DNA of 64,000 nt from Caballeronia hypogeia (GCF_001544875.2 NZ_FCOA02000013.1:1-64000); one strand, 5' to 3'; shown: positions 1 to 9,429, counted from the first letter of the stretch. A program made the numbers and translations. The notes: generated by a model not told the origin, from the letters alone.

Positions 1-773
1 GCGATACACGCGAACGGATTCGCACCCGACGAACCCGCCAGACGCACAGTGGACGTCGACGCGTTCTGTTCGTGATCTGCGTGCAGGATCAGGATACGGT
101 CGAGGGCGCGCACGAGCACGTCGTTGACCTCGTACTCTTCGCACGGGTTCGAGAACATCATGCGCATGAAGTTCGCGCTGTACGACAGCTCGTTCTTCGG
201 ATACACGAACGGCTGGCCGATGCTGTACTTGTATGCCATCGCGACCAGCGTCGGCAGCTTGGCGATCATGCGAATCGCCGACACCTCTCGATGCTGCGGG
301 TCGTTGATATCGAGCGAGTCGTGATAGAACGCCGACAGCGCGCCGACAGCAGCCGTGAGCACGGCCATCGGGTGCGCGTCGCGACGGAAGCCGCGGAAGA
401 AGAAGTGCATCTGCTCGTGCACCATCGTGTGACGCGTGACCGTGTCCACGAATTCCTTGTTCTGCGCCGGGTTCGGCAGTTCGCCCTTCAGCAGCAGATA
501 GCACGTTTCGAGGAAGTCGGCGTTCACGGCCAACTGCTCGATCGGGTAGCCGCGATACAGCAGCTCGCCCTTGTCGCCGTCGATGTAGGTGATCGCGGAA
601 TTGCACGACGCCGTCGACATGAAGCCCGGGTCATACGTGAACTTGCCGGTCTGACCGTACAACTTGCGGATGTCGATCACGTCCGGGCCCATGGTGCCCT
701 TGTAGATCGGCATTTCGACGCTCGGCGAGTTGTCGCTGAACGATAGCGTGGCTTTGATGTTTGACTGATTCAT
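1..773 (-). CDS. gltA: Citrate synthase, 3' part cut off by the window edge
   Basis: Condenses acetyl-CoA with oxaloacetate in the TCA cycle, in the cytoplasm. The first 257 codons are visible. The N-terminal small domain opens with MNQSNIKATLSFSDN, and the stretch HADHEQNAST near residue 231 is the type II citrate synthase signature with substrate-binding histidines. The catalytic GPAHGGANE region lies outside the window. The start is the ATG complementary to 771-773. In Burkholderia the housekeeping gltA usually follows sdhCDAB-sdhE; here the gene directly upstream is a DUF1488 gene, so this may be a second copy or a rearranged locus. The family call is certain from the sequence; the paralogue question is inference. 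Confidence 0.96.
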   Translation of the reverse strand, partial: MNQSNIKATLSFSDNSPSVEMPIYKGTMGPDVIDIRKLYGQTGKFTYDPGFMSTASCNSAITYIDGDKGELLYRGYPIEQLAVNADFLETCYLLLKGELPNPAQNKEFVDTVTRHTMVHEQMHFFFRGFRRDAHPMAVLTAAVGALSAFYHDSLDINDPQHREVSAIRMIAKLPTLVAMAYKYSIGQPFVYPKNELSYSANFMRMMFSNPCEEYEVNDVLVRALDRILILHADHEQNASTSTVRLAGSSGANPFACI

Positions 774-831
774 GATGGGCGTTCCATGAGACTTGATGTC
801 GTGAAAGACTTGATGATGAGCGCGCCCGCGT

Positions 832-1092
832 TCAAGCGCGAAATTCGGCCCGCGTAATGACGATCGGCCCTAAGGCCGAATCCCTTGCCCTTCTCGCCAC
901 GACTTCCTTGATCGCGGGCTGTCCGAACGCGAAGGCTTCGCGTCGGGACATGACCTGAGCGACGCCGGTCGCGGCGCTCAACGCATGCTCCGTCAGGACG
1001 CAGTTGACCGTGACGCCATCGACGATCGCGTCGAAGTAAATGAGGCTTTCGCCTACGTACACGCTGTCGACGTGTGGAAACAGAATATTCAC
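832..1092 (-). CDS. DUF1488 family small protein
   Basis: An 86-residue cytoplasmic protein. It matches the pattern I know for DUF1488: an N-terminal strand (NILFPHVDSVY), a central FDAIVDGVTVNCVLT strand pair, and a C-terminal segment ending GPIVITRAEFR. The function of the family is unknown. I chose a GTG start because an AGAGG-like ribosome site sits just upstream and because homologues begin at the NILF strand; the open frame extends further upstream only as Arg/Ser-rich sequence that looks non-coding. It lies 58 bases upstream of citrate synthase on the same strand and could share its transcript. Confidence 0.72.
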   Translation of the reverse strand: MNILFPHVDSVYVGESLIYFDAIVDGVTVNCVLTEHALSAATGVAQVMSRREAFAFGQPAIKEVVARRARDSALGPIVITRAEFRA

Positions 1093-1580
1093 TTCTACCT
1101 CTATGAAAATCGCAGCGCCGATGGCGCCGTGCGTTGTGCCCTCAAATAGCGAACCGCTCGCTCGACTTGCAGACGCTCGTCTTCTGAAACTGTTCGAGGA
1201 ACCGCATGCTTCGCAATCCGCCCGCTTTCGATGAAGTCGAGTACGTGCATCCCGTGTCGGCTTTGAGCGGTTCCCGCTGTTTAACCGCGATACTTTCACG
1301 TGCGCGATCGAGGGATCGTTTCGCGATGTGAACAGCGTGCGCTGCGTATCACCCTGTAAGGCTAACCAACGGTTACGAGCCGAACACCTCTCGTCGCGGG
1401 AGGGATGAGGGAAAACGAGCGGTTTGCTGGAACGCAGTGCGTGCATCGGACGGGCCTGCGACGGCGCGTTGATCGTCCTGCCCGGAAGCCAGGCACAGCG
1501 ATGCGTTCGCGAACTTCGGAGGTGTCCGGTGGAAAGTGCGGGTCCAGGCCTGCGGCCTGGCGGAAGGGAGCGGGGTTGCG
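1093..1580. other. Intergenic stretch without a supported gene
   Basis: About 490 bases between the DUF1488 gene and the terminator of the beta-oxidation operon. The open frames on both strands are Arg-rich, lack ribosome sites and match no family I know. A short GC-rich hairpin (CCAGGCC arm at 1544-1550, GGCCTGG arm at 1554-1560, loop TGC) lies near the right end. A promoter for DUF1488 and gltA is expected here but I could not place it. Confidence 0.5.
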
Positions 1581-1614
1581 TTTAGCGAGCCGTCGAGATG
1601 AACGGCTCGCTAAA
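1581..1614 (-). terminator. Hairpin terminator of the beta-oxidation operon
   Basis: A perfect 13-base inverted repeat (arms TTTAGCGAGCCGT and ACGGCTCGCTAAA) with an 8-base loop, starting 27 bases past the stop codon of the last operon gene. Read on the minus strand the stem ends in three U residues, a weak tail, so an intrinsic terminator or mRNA-end stabiliser is likely but its efficiency is unclear. Confidence 0.65.
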
Positions 1615-1640
1615 GAATGCATCGATTGACGAGTCTATGC

Positions 1641-2495
1641 TCAGACGGAATAGTCGTACACGCCGCGACCGGATTTGCGACCGAGTCGTCCAGCCGCGAC
1701 CAGCTCGCGCAGCAGATTGCACGCGCGATATTTCGGATCGCCGAAATCCTTCAGGAATACATCCATCACGGACAGGCAGACATCCAGCCCGATGAGATCG
1801 GCGAGCGCGAGCGGTCCGATCGGATGGTTCGCGCCGAGCTTCATCCCTTCGTCGATTTCCGCCGCGCTCGCCACGCCTTCATGCAGCACGAAGAACGCCT
1901 CGTTGATCATCGGCACGAGAATGCGATTCACGACGAAGCCCGGCGAATTGCGCACGCCGATCGGCGACTTGTCGAAGCGCTCGGTGAGCGCGCGCACGGC
2001 CGCCGCCGTTTCGTCGCTGGTTTGCAGGCCGCGAATGATCTCGACGAGCGGCATCATCGGCACAGGGTTGAAGAAGTGCATGCCGAGGAAGCGCGACGGT
2101 TCGGCCAGCTGCGCCGCGAGCGCAGTGATCGAGATGGACGACGTGTTCGTCGCGATGATCGCATCCGGCCGCGCGGCCGCCTCGATCTGCTTCAGGATGC
2201 GCCCTTTCAGTTCGACGTTCTCGGTCGCCGCTTCGATGACGACATCGGCCGAAGCCAGCCGCGCATAGTCGGTCGATGTTTCGATGCGCCCGAGCGCGGC
2301 CTCCTGCGTCGCCGCGTCGAGCTTGCCCTTCGACACCAGTCGCTCCAGGCTCGACTTGACCGCCGCGCGGCCCTTGCCGAGCGCGGCATCGGTGACGTCG
2401 ATCATCACGACGCGAAGTCCTGCGACGGCGGCAGTCTGCGCGATGCCGCCGCCCATCGTGCCTGCTCCGATCACCCCAATCGATTCGATGTTCAT
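1641..2495 (-). CDS. 3-hydroxybutyryl-CoA (3-hydroxyacyl-CoA) dehydrogenase
   Basis: Oxidises (S)-3-hydroxyacyl-CoA to 3-ketoacyl-CoA with NAD+, the third step of beta-oxidation. The 284 residues match the single-domain PaaH/Hbd family in length. The Rossmann motif GAGTMGGGIAQ spans residues 10-20, the catalytic His is H140 in GMHFFNPVPMM, and the C-terminal helical domain contains GFVVNRILVPMINEA. The ATG before NIESIGVIG has a GGAGAG ribosome site 7-8 bases upstream; a longer upstream frame was rejected. It is the last gene of the operon, 17 bases after the thiolase gene. PaaH-like activity cannot be told from Hbd activity by sequence alone. Confidence 0.93.
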   Translation of the reverse strand: MNIESIGVIGAGTMGGGIAQTAAVAGLRVVMIDVTDAALGKGRAAVKSSLERLVSKGKLDAATQEAALGRIETSTDYARLASADVVIEAATENVELKGRILKQIEAAARPDAIIATNTSSISITALAAQLAEPSRFLGMHFFNPVPMMPLVEIIRGLQTSDETAAAVRALTERFDKSPIGVRNSPGFVVNRILVPMINEAFFVLHEGVASAAEIDEGMKLGANHPIGPLALADLIGLDVCLSVMDVFLKDFGDPKYRACNLLRELVAAGRLGRKSGRGVYDYSV

Positions 2496-2512
2496 GCGTG
2501 TCTCTCCGAGGA

Positions 2513-3709
2513 TCACTGAAGGTTTTCGAAGATCGCCGCGATTCCCTGACCGCCGCCGATGCACATGGTGACGAGCGCGTACCGGCCACCGATGCGCTTC
2601 AGTTCGTAAAGCGCCTTGACGGTGATCAGCGCGCCGGTCGCACCGATCGGATGCCCGAGCGAAATGCCCGAACCGTTCGGATTCACCCTGGCCGGATCGA
2701 GCCCCAGCTCGTTCGTCACCGCGCAGGCCTGTGCGGCGAAGGCTTCATTGGCCTCGATCACATCGAGTTGCGCGACATCGAGACCGGCGCGCTCCAGCGC
2801 CTTGCGCGTCGCTGGCACCGGCCCGATGCCCATGTAGGCGGGATCGACACCCGCATGCGCGTAGGACACGAGCCGTGCCAGCGGCTTCGCGCCGCGTCGC
2901 TCGGCCACGCCGCGCTCCATCAGCAGCACGGCCGCCGCCGCGTCGTTGATGCCCGATGCGTTGCCGGCCGTCACCGTGCCGTTCTCCTTGGCGAATACCG
3001 GCTTCAGCGTCGAGAAATCGCTGGTGCTCGCGTCGTGGCGCACATGCTCGTCGGTATCGAAGACAGTTTCGCCCTTCTTCCCCCGCACGGTGATCGGCAG
3101 AATCTGGTCGCGAAAGCGTCCTTCCGCGATCGCCCGCGCCGCGCGTCTATGCGATTCGAGCGCGAGCGCGTCCTGCGCGTCGCGCGTGATGCCGTACTTG
3201 CGCGCGACGTTCTCAGCCGTCACGCCCATGTGAATCGTCTGGAACGGGTCGTGCAACGCGCCGAGCATCATGTCGACGAGCCGTCCGTCGCCCATGCGCT
3301 GCCCGAAACGCGCGCCCGGCAGCGCGTACAGCGCGCGGCTCATGGTCTCCGCGCCGCCGCCGATGGCGATGTCCGCGTCGCCCAGCATGATCGTCTGCGC
3401 GGCCGAGACGATTGCCTGCAGCCCCGAGCCGCACAGACGGTTCACGGTCAGCGCCGGCACGTGCTGTGCGACGCCGCCGTTGATCGCCGCGACGCGCGCG
3501 AGATACATGTCCTTCGGCTCCGTGTGGACGACATTGCCGAACACCACGTGACCGACGTCATCGCCCGTTACGTGACCGCGCTGAAGCGTTTCGCGCACGA
3601 TCATCGCGCCCAGTTCGGTCGGAGAGAAATTCTTCAGGCTGCCACCGAAGTCGCCGATTGCAGTCCGCACGCCGCTCACCACCACTACTTCACGCATTGC
3701 TTCGCCCAT
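2513..3709 (-). CDS. Acetyl-CoA C-acyltransferase (BktB/FadA-type thiolase)
   Basis: Thiolytic cleavage of 3-ketoacyl-CoA to acetyl-CoA and a shortened acyl-CoA, or the reverse condensation. 398 residues, the usual thiolase length. The acyl-accepting cysteine is C93 in NRLCGSGLQA; the second active-site pair is H353 in GHPIGATG and C383 in CIGGGQG. The start MGEAMREVV has AGGAG 8 bases upstream; a second ATG lies 12 bases further in. The closest remembered group is the BktB thiolases of Burkholderiales, which accept C4-C10 substrates, so a role in chain shortening beside the acyl-CoA dehydrogenase fits. Confidence 0.92.
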   Translation of the reverse strand: MGEAMREVVVVSGVRTAIGDFGGSLKNFSPTELGAMIVRETLQRGHVTGDDVGHVVFGNVVHTEPKDMYLARVAAINGGVAQHVPALTVNRLCGSGLQAIVSAAQTIMLGDADIAIGGGAETMSRALYALPGARFGQRMGDGRLVDMMLGALHDPFQTIHMGVTAENVARKYGITRDAQDALALESHRRAARAIAEGRFRDQILPITVRGKKGETVFDTDEHVRHDASTSDFSTLKPVFAKENGTVTAGNASGINDAAAAVLLMERGVAERRGAKPLARLVSYAHAGVDPAYMGIGPVPATRKALERAGLDVAQLDVIEANEAFAAQACAVTNELGLDPARVNPNGSGISLGHPIGATGALITVKALYELKRIGGRYALVTMCIGGGQGIAAIFENLQ

Positions 3710-3749
3710 CGAGTCGCTCCTCTTCGTCTGCGCGCCTGCGCAGTGCCGG

Positions 3750-5447
3750 TTACATGTTCGGATAGTTGGGTCCGCCGCCACCTTCCGGCGTCGCCCATAC
3801 GATGTTCTGCGTCGGGTCCTTGATATCGCATGTCTTGCAGTGCACGCAGTTCTGCGCATTGATCTGCAGGCGGTCTTCCTCTGCATCGTCCTTGACGAAT
3901 TCGTACACGCCCGCCGGACAGAAGCGCGCTTCCGGCCCCGCGTAGGTACGCAGATTGACGGCGACCGGCACGCTCGCGTCCCTGAGCGTCAGGTGCGCGG
4001 GCTGGTCCTCCGCGTGATTGGTGTTCGAGATGAACACGGACGAGAGCCGGTCGAAGCTCAGCTTGCCGTCGGGTTTCGGATACTCGATCGGCGTGCATTG
4101 CGCCGCGGGCCTGAGCGTTTCGTGATCCGCATGCCGGTGGTGCAGCGTCCACGGCACCTTTCCGCCCAGCAGCTTCTGCTCGATGCCGACCATCAGCGTG
4201 CCGAGATAGAGGCCCTTGGCCATCCATTGCTTGAAGTTGCGCGCCTTGTGCAGTTCTTCGTGCAGCCAGGAACGCCTGAACGATTCCGGATAAGCCGCGA
4301 GTTCGTCGGACTGACGCCCGGCCTGAACTGCGTCGAACGCGGCGTCGGCGGCGAGCATGCCGGTCTTGAGCGCCGCGTGAGAACCCTTGATGCGCGATGC
4401 GTTGAGAAAGCCCGCGTCGTCGCCAACGAGCGCGCCGCCCGGAAACACCAGCTTCGGCAACGACATCAGGCCGCCTGCCGCGATTGCGCGCGCGCCATAC
4501 GACACGCGCTTGCCGCCTTCGAGGTACGTGCGAATAGCCGGATGCGTCTTGTAGCGCTGGAATTCCTCGAAGGGCGAGAGATACGGATTCGAATAGCCGA
4601 GGCCCACGACGAAGCCGACCATCACCTGGTTGTTGTCGAGGTGATAGAGGAACGAGCCGCCGTAAGTGTCGCTGTCGAGGGGCCAGCCGGCCGTGTGGAT
4701 CACGAGACCGGGTTTGTGTTTCGCGGGATCGATCTCCCAGAGTTCCTTGATGCCGAGGCCGTACACCTGCGGATCGACGCCGTTGTGCAGACCGAAGCGT
4801 TCCGACAGTTGCCGCCCGAGATGTCCGCGCGCGCCTTCGCAGAACAGCGTGTACTTCGCGTGAAGCTCCATGCCGAGCTGGAAAGCGTCGGTGGGCTGGC
4901 CGTCACGGCCAACGCCCATGTTGCCCGTCGCGACGCCCCTGATCGAGCCGTCATCGTGATACAGCACTTCGGCCGCGGCAAAGCCCGCGAAGATCTCGAC
5001 GCCCAATGCCTCGGCCTGCTGGCCCAGCCAGCGCGTCAGGTTCGCGAGGCTGATCACATAGTTGCCGTGATTCTTGAAGTTGCCGGGCAGCGCCCAGTTC
5101 GGCACGGCCCGCGCGTCCGATTCCGACAGGAACAGAAAGCGGTCCTCGGTCACGGCGACATCGAGCGGCGCGCCTTTGTCTTTCCAGTCGGGAATGAGTT
5201 CGTCGAGCGCGCGCGGATCCATGACTGCGCCCGACAGGATGTGCGCGCCGATCTCCGAGCCTTTCTCCAGCACGCAGACGCCAAGCTCGACGCCCTGCTC
5301 CGCCGCGCGCTGCTTCAGGCGAATCGCGGCGGACAGTCCGGCGGGGCCGCCGCCGACGATCACCACGTCGTAGTCCATCGATTCACGCGGACCATATTGC
5401 TCGATCAAGTTTTCAGGCGCGAGTGCGCCCGCCGCTTCCGACGTCAT
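3750..5447 (-). CDS. Electron transfer flavoprotein-ubiquinone oxidoreductase
   Basis: A membrane-associated flavoprotein that passes electrons from ETF, reduced by acyl-CoA dehydrogenases, to ubiquinone. 565 residues. The FAD-binding motif VGGGPAGLSAA lies near residues 31-41, followed by the quinone-binding central domain. The C-terminal 4Fe-4S cluster is built from C510, C534, C537 and C540 (RFCPAGVYEF and NCVHCKTCDIKDP). It sits 33 bases downstream of the acyl-CoA dehydrogenase gene and 40 bases upstream of the thiolase gene, so the operon encodes both the dehydrogenase and its route to the quinone pool. ETF itself (EtfAB) is not in the window. Confidence 0.96.
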   Translation of the reverse strand: MTSEAAGALAPENLIEQYGPRESMDYDVVIVGGGPAGLSAAIRLKQRAAEQGVELGVCVLEKGSEIGAHILSGAVMDPRALDELIPDWKDKGAPLDVAVTEDRFLFLSESDARAVPNWALPGNFKNHGNYVISLANLTRWLGQQAEALGVEIFAGFAAAEVLYHDDGSIRGVATGNMGVGRDGQPTDAFQLGMELHAKYTLFCEGARGHLGRQLSERFGLHNGVDPQVYGLGIKELWEIDPAKHKPGLVIHTAGWPLDSDTYGGSFLYHLDNNQVMVGFVVGLGYSNPYLSPFEEFQRYKTHPAIRTYLEGGKRVSYGARAIAAGGLMSLPKLVFPGGALVGDDAGFLNASRIKGSHAALKTGMLAADAAFDAVQAGRQSDELAAYPESFRRSWLHEELHKARNFKQWMAKGLYLGTLMVGIEQKLLGGKVPWTLHHRHADHETLRPAAQCTPIEYPKPDGKLSFDRLSSVFISNTNHAEDQPAHLTLRDASVPVAVNLRTYAGPEARFCPAGVYEFVKDDAEEDRLQINAQNCVHCKTCDIKDPTQNIVWATPEGGGGPNYPNM

Positions 5448-5480
5448 GCTGCCTCCATCGATCTCGAGTACGCGTACGCG

Positions 5481-7283
5481 TCAGAATTGCGCGTCGCTCA
5501 GTGCGAACAGCGGATCGTCGCCGCGCGCGGAAACGATGGCCGTCTCCAGGCCGCGCGCCTGCGTCAGCACGTATTCGGCAAAGCAGTGCGCGGTCGCGAT
5601 CTTCGCGCCGTAGAACTGCTGGTCGTCCGCCCGCCTGCGTTGCGCGGCAAGCAGTGCGCGCGCCATCTGCCAGCCCGACAGCACGATGCCCGCGAGCTTC
5701 AGATACAGCACGCTGCCGCCGAACACCGCGCGCGGGTCGCGCCTGGTCGTTTCCAGCACATAGGCGACGACGTTCGCGAGCGCGTCGCGGCCATCGGCCA
5801 GACGCCGGCGCATCGCTTCGAAGACGCGCGCGGTATCGCCCGCATCGACCGCCTGCAGCGCAGCGAGCGTATCGTCGATCTCCTTCAGCAGCGCCTGCGC
5901 CGCCGCGCCGCCGTCGCGAAGCGTCTTGCGGCCGACGAGATCGTTGGCCTGGATCGCGGTGGTGCCTTCATAGATCGACAGAATGCGCGCATCGCGGTAG
6001 AACTGCGCCGCCCCGGTTTCCTCGATGAACCCCATCCCGCCGTGCACCTGCACGCCCAGACTGGTGACGTCGATCGCCATCTCGGTGCTCCAGCCTTTCA
6101 CGACCGGCACGAGAAACTCATGAATCGCCAGATGTCGGGTGCGCGTTTCGGCATCGTCGTGATGATGGGCGATATCGGCGTGCGCGGCGGCGACGTAGGC
6201 CAGCGCACGCGCGCCTTCGGTCATCGCGCGCATCGTGCCGAGCATGCGGCGCACGTCCGGATGCCGGATGATCGCGACGGCTTGCGCGCCCGAACCATCG
6301 ACGGGACGGCTCTGAATGCGTTCCTGCGCGTAGGCGGCCGCCTTCTGATAAGCCGCGTCGGACAGCGCGATGCCCTGCAGCCCCACGCCGAAGCGCGCGG
6401 CGTTCATCATGATGAACATGTATTCGAGGCCGCGGTTTTCCTCGCCCACGAGATAACCGGTCGCGCCGCCCTTGTCGCCGAACTGGAGCACGGCGGTCGG
6501 GCTCGCCTTGATGCCGAGCTTGTGTTCGATCGAGACGCACTGCACGTCGTTGCGCGCGCCGAGGCTGCCGTCGTCGTTCACGAGGAACTTGGGCACGACG
6601 AACAGCGAAATGCCTTTCACGCCCTCCGGCGCGTCCGGCGTGCGGGCCAGCACGAGATGGACGATGTTCTCCGCCATGTCGTGCTCACCCCAGGTAATGA
6701 AGATCTTTGTGCCGGAGATCTTGTAGGAACCGTCGTCCTGCCGTTCGGCGCGCGAGCGCACCAGCGACAGGTCGGAGCCCGCTTGCGGCTCAGTCAGGTT
6801 CATCGTGCCGGTCCAGGCGCCTTCGATCAGCTTCGGCAGATAGCGCGCCTTCAGTTCTTCCGAACCCGCGATCAGCAATGCCTCGATGGCGCCGTCGGTG
6901 AGCAGCGGGCACAGCGCGAACGACAGGTTGGACGCGTTGAGCATCTCGATGCACGGCGACGCGACCAGCTTCGCCAGCCCCTGTCCGCCGAACTCCGCCG
7001 GATGGCTGATGCCTTGCCAGCCGCCGGCCGTGAACTGCCGGTATGCGTCGCCGAAGCCGGGCGTCGCCGTCACCGTGCCGTCGCGCCATTCGCTCGGCCG
7101 CTGGTCGCCCGCTGCGTTCAACGGCGCGATGACTTCGGCGGCCAGCTTCGCGCCTTCGTCGAGGATGGCTTGCGCCGTGTCCGCATTCGAGTCCGCAAGA
7201 CCCGGAAGCTGGCTGATGCTTGCAAGATCCGCCAGCTCATCCATCACGAACAGCATTTCTTTGACGGGAGGTGTGTAACTCAT
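5481..7283 (-). CDS. Acyl-CoA dehydrogenase, large 600-residue type
   Basis: FAD-dependent alpha,beta-dehydrogenation of an acyl-CoA, the first step of beta-oxidation. At 600 residues it belongs to the long acyl-CoA dehydrogenases with an extra C-terminal domain (the group that includes 3-methylmercaptopropionyl-CoA dehydrogenase DmdC and several FadE-like proteins). Flavin-loop motif TEPQAGSDLS at 164-173; catalytic Glu E439 in SIYEGTTAIQ. The ATG before SYTPPVKEM has GGAG 8 bases upstream, so the longer upstream frame was cut. It is the first structural gene of the operon. A 163-base gap separates it from the AraC-type gene and should hold the operon promoter. Chain-length preference cannot be read from the sequence. 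Confidence 0.94.
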   Translation of the reverse strand: MSYTPPVKEMLFVMDELADLASISQLPGLADSNADTAQAILDEGAKLAAEVIAPLNAAGDQRPSEWRDGTVTATPGFGDAYRQFTAGGWQGISHPAEFGGQGLAKLVASPCIEMLNASNLSFALCPLLTDGAIEALLIAGSEELKARYLPKLIEGAWTGTMNLTEPQAGSDLSLVRSRAERQDDGSYKISGTKIFITWGEHDMAENIVHLVLARTPDAPEGVKGISLFVVPKFLVNDDGSLGARNDVQCVSIEHKLGIKASPTAVLQFGDKGGATGYLVGEENRGLEYMFIMMNAARFGVGLQGIALSDAAYQKAAAYAQERIQSRPVDGSGAQAVAIIRHPDVRRMLGTMRAMTEGARALAYVAAAHADIAHHHDDAETRTRHLAIHEFLVPVVKGWSTEMAIDVTSLGVQVHGGMGFIEETGAAQFYRDARILSIYEGTTAIQANDLVGRKTLRDGGAAAQALLKEIDDTLAALQAVDAGDTARVFEAMRRRLADGRDALANVVAYVLETTRRDPRAVFGGSVLYLKLAGIVLSGWQMARALLAAQRRRADDQQFYGAKIATAHCFAEYVLTQARGLETAIVSARGDDPLFALSDAQF

Positions 7284-7446
7284 CGATGACTCCGAGCGCC
7301 CAGCGATCCGAGGAAATTCGCGCTGCAGCGGAAAATGTTGATATGTTGCGGTGCATGGTATCAACGTGGCTCGGTTTATTCGTTACCGGAATGCGCCCTT
7401 TCACTGACAAAACCTGCCAAAACGGATCGCCCCAGTGGTCCGGGAT

Positions 7447-8451
7447 CTATCCGTCTTTTCTCTGTCTGTACGCCGTGGGCGTACTGCCGGTCCAGTGCCG
7501 GAACGCCCGATGGAACGCCGTCGGATTGTCGAACCCGACGTCGTAGGCAATCGCGGTGATGGCATCGCCGGAACGGGTGAGACGCTGGATCGCAATGTCC
7601 CGGCGCACCTCGTCCTTGATCGCCTGGAAGGTCGTTCCCTCCGCTTCGAGACGGCGGCACAGGGTTCGCGCCGAGTAGTTCAGTTCCTGCGCGACGGCAT
7701 CGACAGTCGGCGTCGTCGGCAGGCCGCCGGCGATACATTGCCGCACCCGGTGACACACCATCTCTTCGGTGAAGGACACGAAGATCCAGTCTTCCGGCGC
7801 GCGCTGAAGGAAGGCGTCGAGATCCGATTTCCGCTGCCGGATGGGGCGGTCGAGATAGGCCGCATCGAAGGCGATGAACGTGCGATCGTGCCCGAAGCGC
7901 ACCGGGCCCGGAAAGAGGTACAGCAGATCGCCCGACTGTGCGGGGCGCTGAAACTGGAACGCCGCTTCGACCAGCGGAATCTTCTCGCGTATGAGCCACG
8001 ACGCCACGCCGTGCACGAGCTTGAGCATCAGCTCCCGCGCCAGCGCGCTCGCCTGCGGACCGCCCGGGTTCGCGGCGAACTCGACGGTCCCGTGCGGACC
8101 TTCGCGGCGCGAAACGAGCTGGAATTCATCGAGGATCAGATGAAAGAACTGACCGAAGCGATGCAGCGCGACTTCGAGCCGTGGCGCGTCGAGAAGACTG
8201 AGGCACAGGAACTTGAGCGTGCCATTGCGCAGCGGTCGCGCGAAGATGCCCGGCATTTCGTCGTCGAGCTCCATCGCGAGTAGCCGGTAGAGCGTTGAAA
8301 ACTGCTCCTGCGTGACGCGTGCGGCCGGCATGCCGAGCAATTCATGCGGAATGCCCGAATGCTCCGCCAGGCGAATGACCGCGGCACGGTCGGCGCCCGA
8401 AAGAAAGCCATTTACGACGGAAATGGGTACGGTGGCAGAGAGGGGCCTCAT
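7447..8451 (-). CDS. AraC-family transcriptional regulator with arabinose-binding-like N-domain
   Basis: A 334-residue regulator of the OruR/ArgR-like group: an N-terminal ligand domain (about residues 15-200), then a C-terminal double helix-turn-helix of AraC type. The first HTH follows TVDAVAQELNYSARTLCRRL, and the second carries AIAYDVGFDNPTAFHRAFR and ends WTGSTPTAYR. It lies upstream of and parallel to the beta-oxidation operon, so it probably controls it. The ATG start (MRPLSATVPIS) is chosen from homologue length; an in-frame GTG about 75 bases upstream is possible, and neither has a convincing ribosome site. Confidence 0.85.
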   Translation of the reverse strand: MRPLSATVPISVVNGFLSGADRAAVIRLAEHSGIPHELLGMPAARVTQEQFSTLYRLLAMELDDEMPGIFARPLRNGTLKFLCLSLLDAPRLEVALHRFGQFFHLILDEFQLVSRREGPHGTVEFAANPGGPQASALARELMLKLVHGVASWLIREKIPLVEAAFQFQRPAQSGDLLYLFPGPVRFGHDRTFIAFDAAYLDRPIRQRKSDLDAFLQRAPEDWIFVSFTEEMVCHRVRQCIAGGLPTTPTVDAVAQELNYSARTLCRRLEAEGTTFQAIKDEVRRDIAIQRLTRSGDAITAIAYDVGFDNPTAFHRAFRHWTGSTPTAYRQRKDG

Positions 8452-8641
8452 ATCAAGAACCGTGCGGGATGAAGAACTCGCGACCGATTTTGTCACAGCG
8501 GTCCCGTGATTCACATCCTCGCGAGAAGGCAGACTCACGCCTCGAACCAGGCATGGGTACAAGATGCAGATGTGATGCGCGGTCCCCAGATCCCGCGTCG
8601 GGCAGCGCCCGGCGGCGTGCTGGAGTGGACTAAGAAATGCA

Positions 8642-9373
8642 TCAGGTATTCGAGCGCTTGAGCCGCATCGCGACTGAAAATCTTTCGGCCGGATGGATGC
8701 TGATGGAGACTTCGAAACTCTTCCCTGACGCGTCCAGATAACGCCGGACGATCTCGAGCGCCGCCGTTCCCTGCTCCACGCGCAGCCGCTTTGCCATTTC
8801 GTCGGAAACCAGCACTGCCTGGATGCCCTGCTGGATCTCCGCAATGCTGTGCCCGTAGCGCTCCTCGATCAAGTCGCTGATCAGCCTGTCCGGCTGCTCG
8901 CGTGCGATATCCGCCACGTCGGCATAGTCGGGCGCGATATATACGTCCGTCCATCCGACCGGCGTACGGGCGTTTCCGCCATCGATGCGCAGGCTCGAAA
9001 TGCGCAGCCATCTCTCCCCTTCTGCACACTGCAGCGTCCTGGCGAGATCGCCGTCCGCGACGACCACCTCTGTCGACTGCACGAGCCGCAAGTGCTCGGC
9101 CCCGAACTGAGCCAAGTCGTCCACGGAGGCAAGCGTCGGCCGGAATTCATTCCGGGGGCGCGACGACTCGACACGCGTTCCCGCGTTTTTCCGGCGTGAA
9201 ACCAGACCCAGTTGCTGGAGTTCGTGCAGCGCCGCGCGCACCGTATGGCGGCTCGTGCGGTAGTGATCCCGCAGCTCCAGTTCGGTGGGAAGCACGGTGC
9301 CGACGGGATAGCGCCCGGAAGCAATGGCTTCAGTGAGTTCACGCGCGATTTCCGCGAAATGGGGTCGAGTCAT
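8642..9373 (-). CDS. GntR-family regulator, HutC type with UTRA ligand domain
   Basis: A 243-residue repressor. The N-terminal winged helix covers about residues 5-70, with ELRDHYRTSRHTVRAALHEL as the recognition region and GLVSRRKNAGTRV as the wing. The UTRA domain spans about 90-235 and ends EVSISIHPAERFSVAMRL. HutC-type proteins bind a small catabolic effector and release operator DNA. It diverges from the lyase-transporter-fumarase-like genes, and the 150-base gap between them holds two TGTCCGGAC palindromes that are the obvious operators. The effector is probably the cluster's substrate, which is unknown. Confidence 0.9.
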   Translation of the reverse strand: MTRPHFAEIARELTEAIASGRYPVGTVLPTELELRDHYRTSRHTVRAALHELQQLGLVSRRKNAGTRVESSRPRNEFRPTLASVDDLAQFGAEHLRLVQSTEVVVADGDLARTLQCAEGERWLRISSLRIDGGNARTPVGWTDVYIAPDYADVADIAREQPDRLISDLIEERYGHSIAEIQQGIQAVLVSDEMAKRLRVEQGTAALEIVRRYLDASGKSFEVSISIHPAERFSVAMRLKRSNT

Positions 9374-9429
9374 GGCTGTCTCAGGAAAGTCTTGTTTTGT
9401 TGCTACGGGTAAATCATAGCTTGCCTATC

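Noticed and set aside
832..1446. A 204-codon version of the DUF1488 gene
   Set aside because: The first ~118 codons are Arg/Ser-rich noise with no family match; a GTG with a ribosome site gives the expected domain alone.
3840..7289. A 1149-codon open frame on the plus strand opposite the ETF oxidoreductase and acyl-CoA dehydrogenase genes
   Set aside because: Its translation is Arg/His/Ala/Val-rich without any known motif, and it mirrors two strongly recognisable genes on the other strand. Long antisense frames are expected at this GC content.
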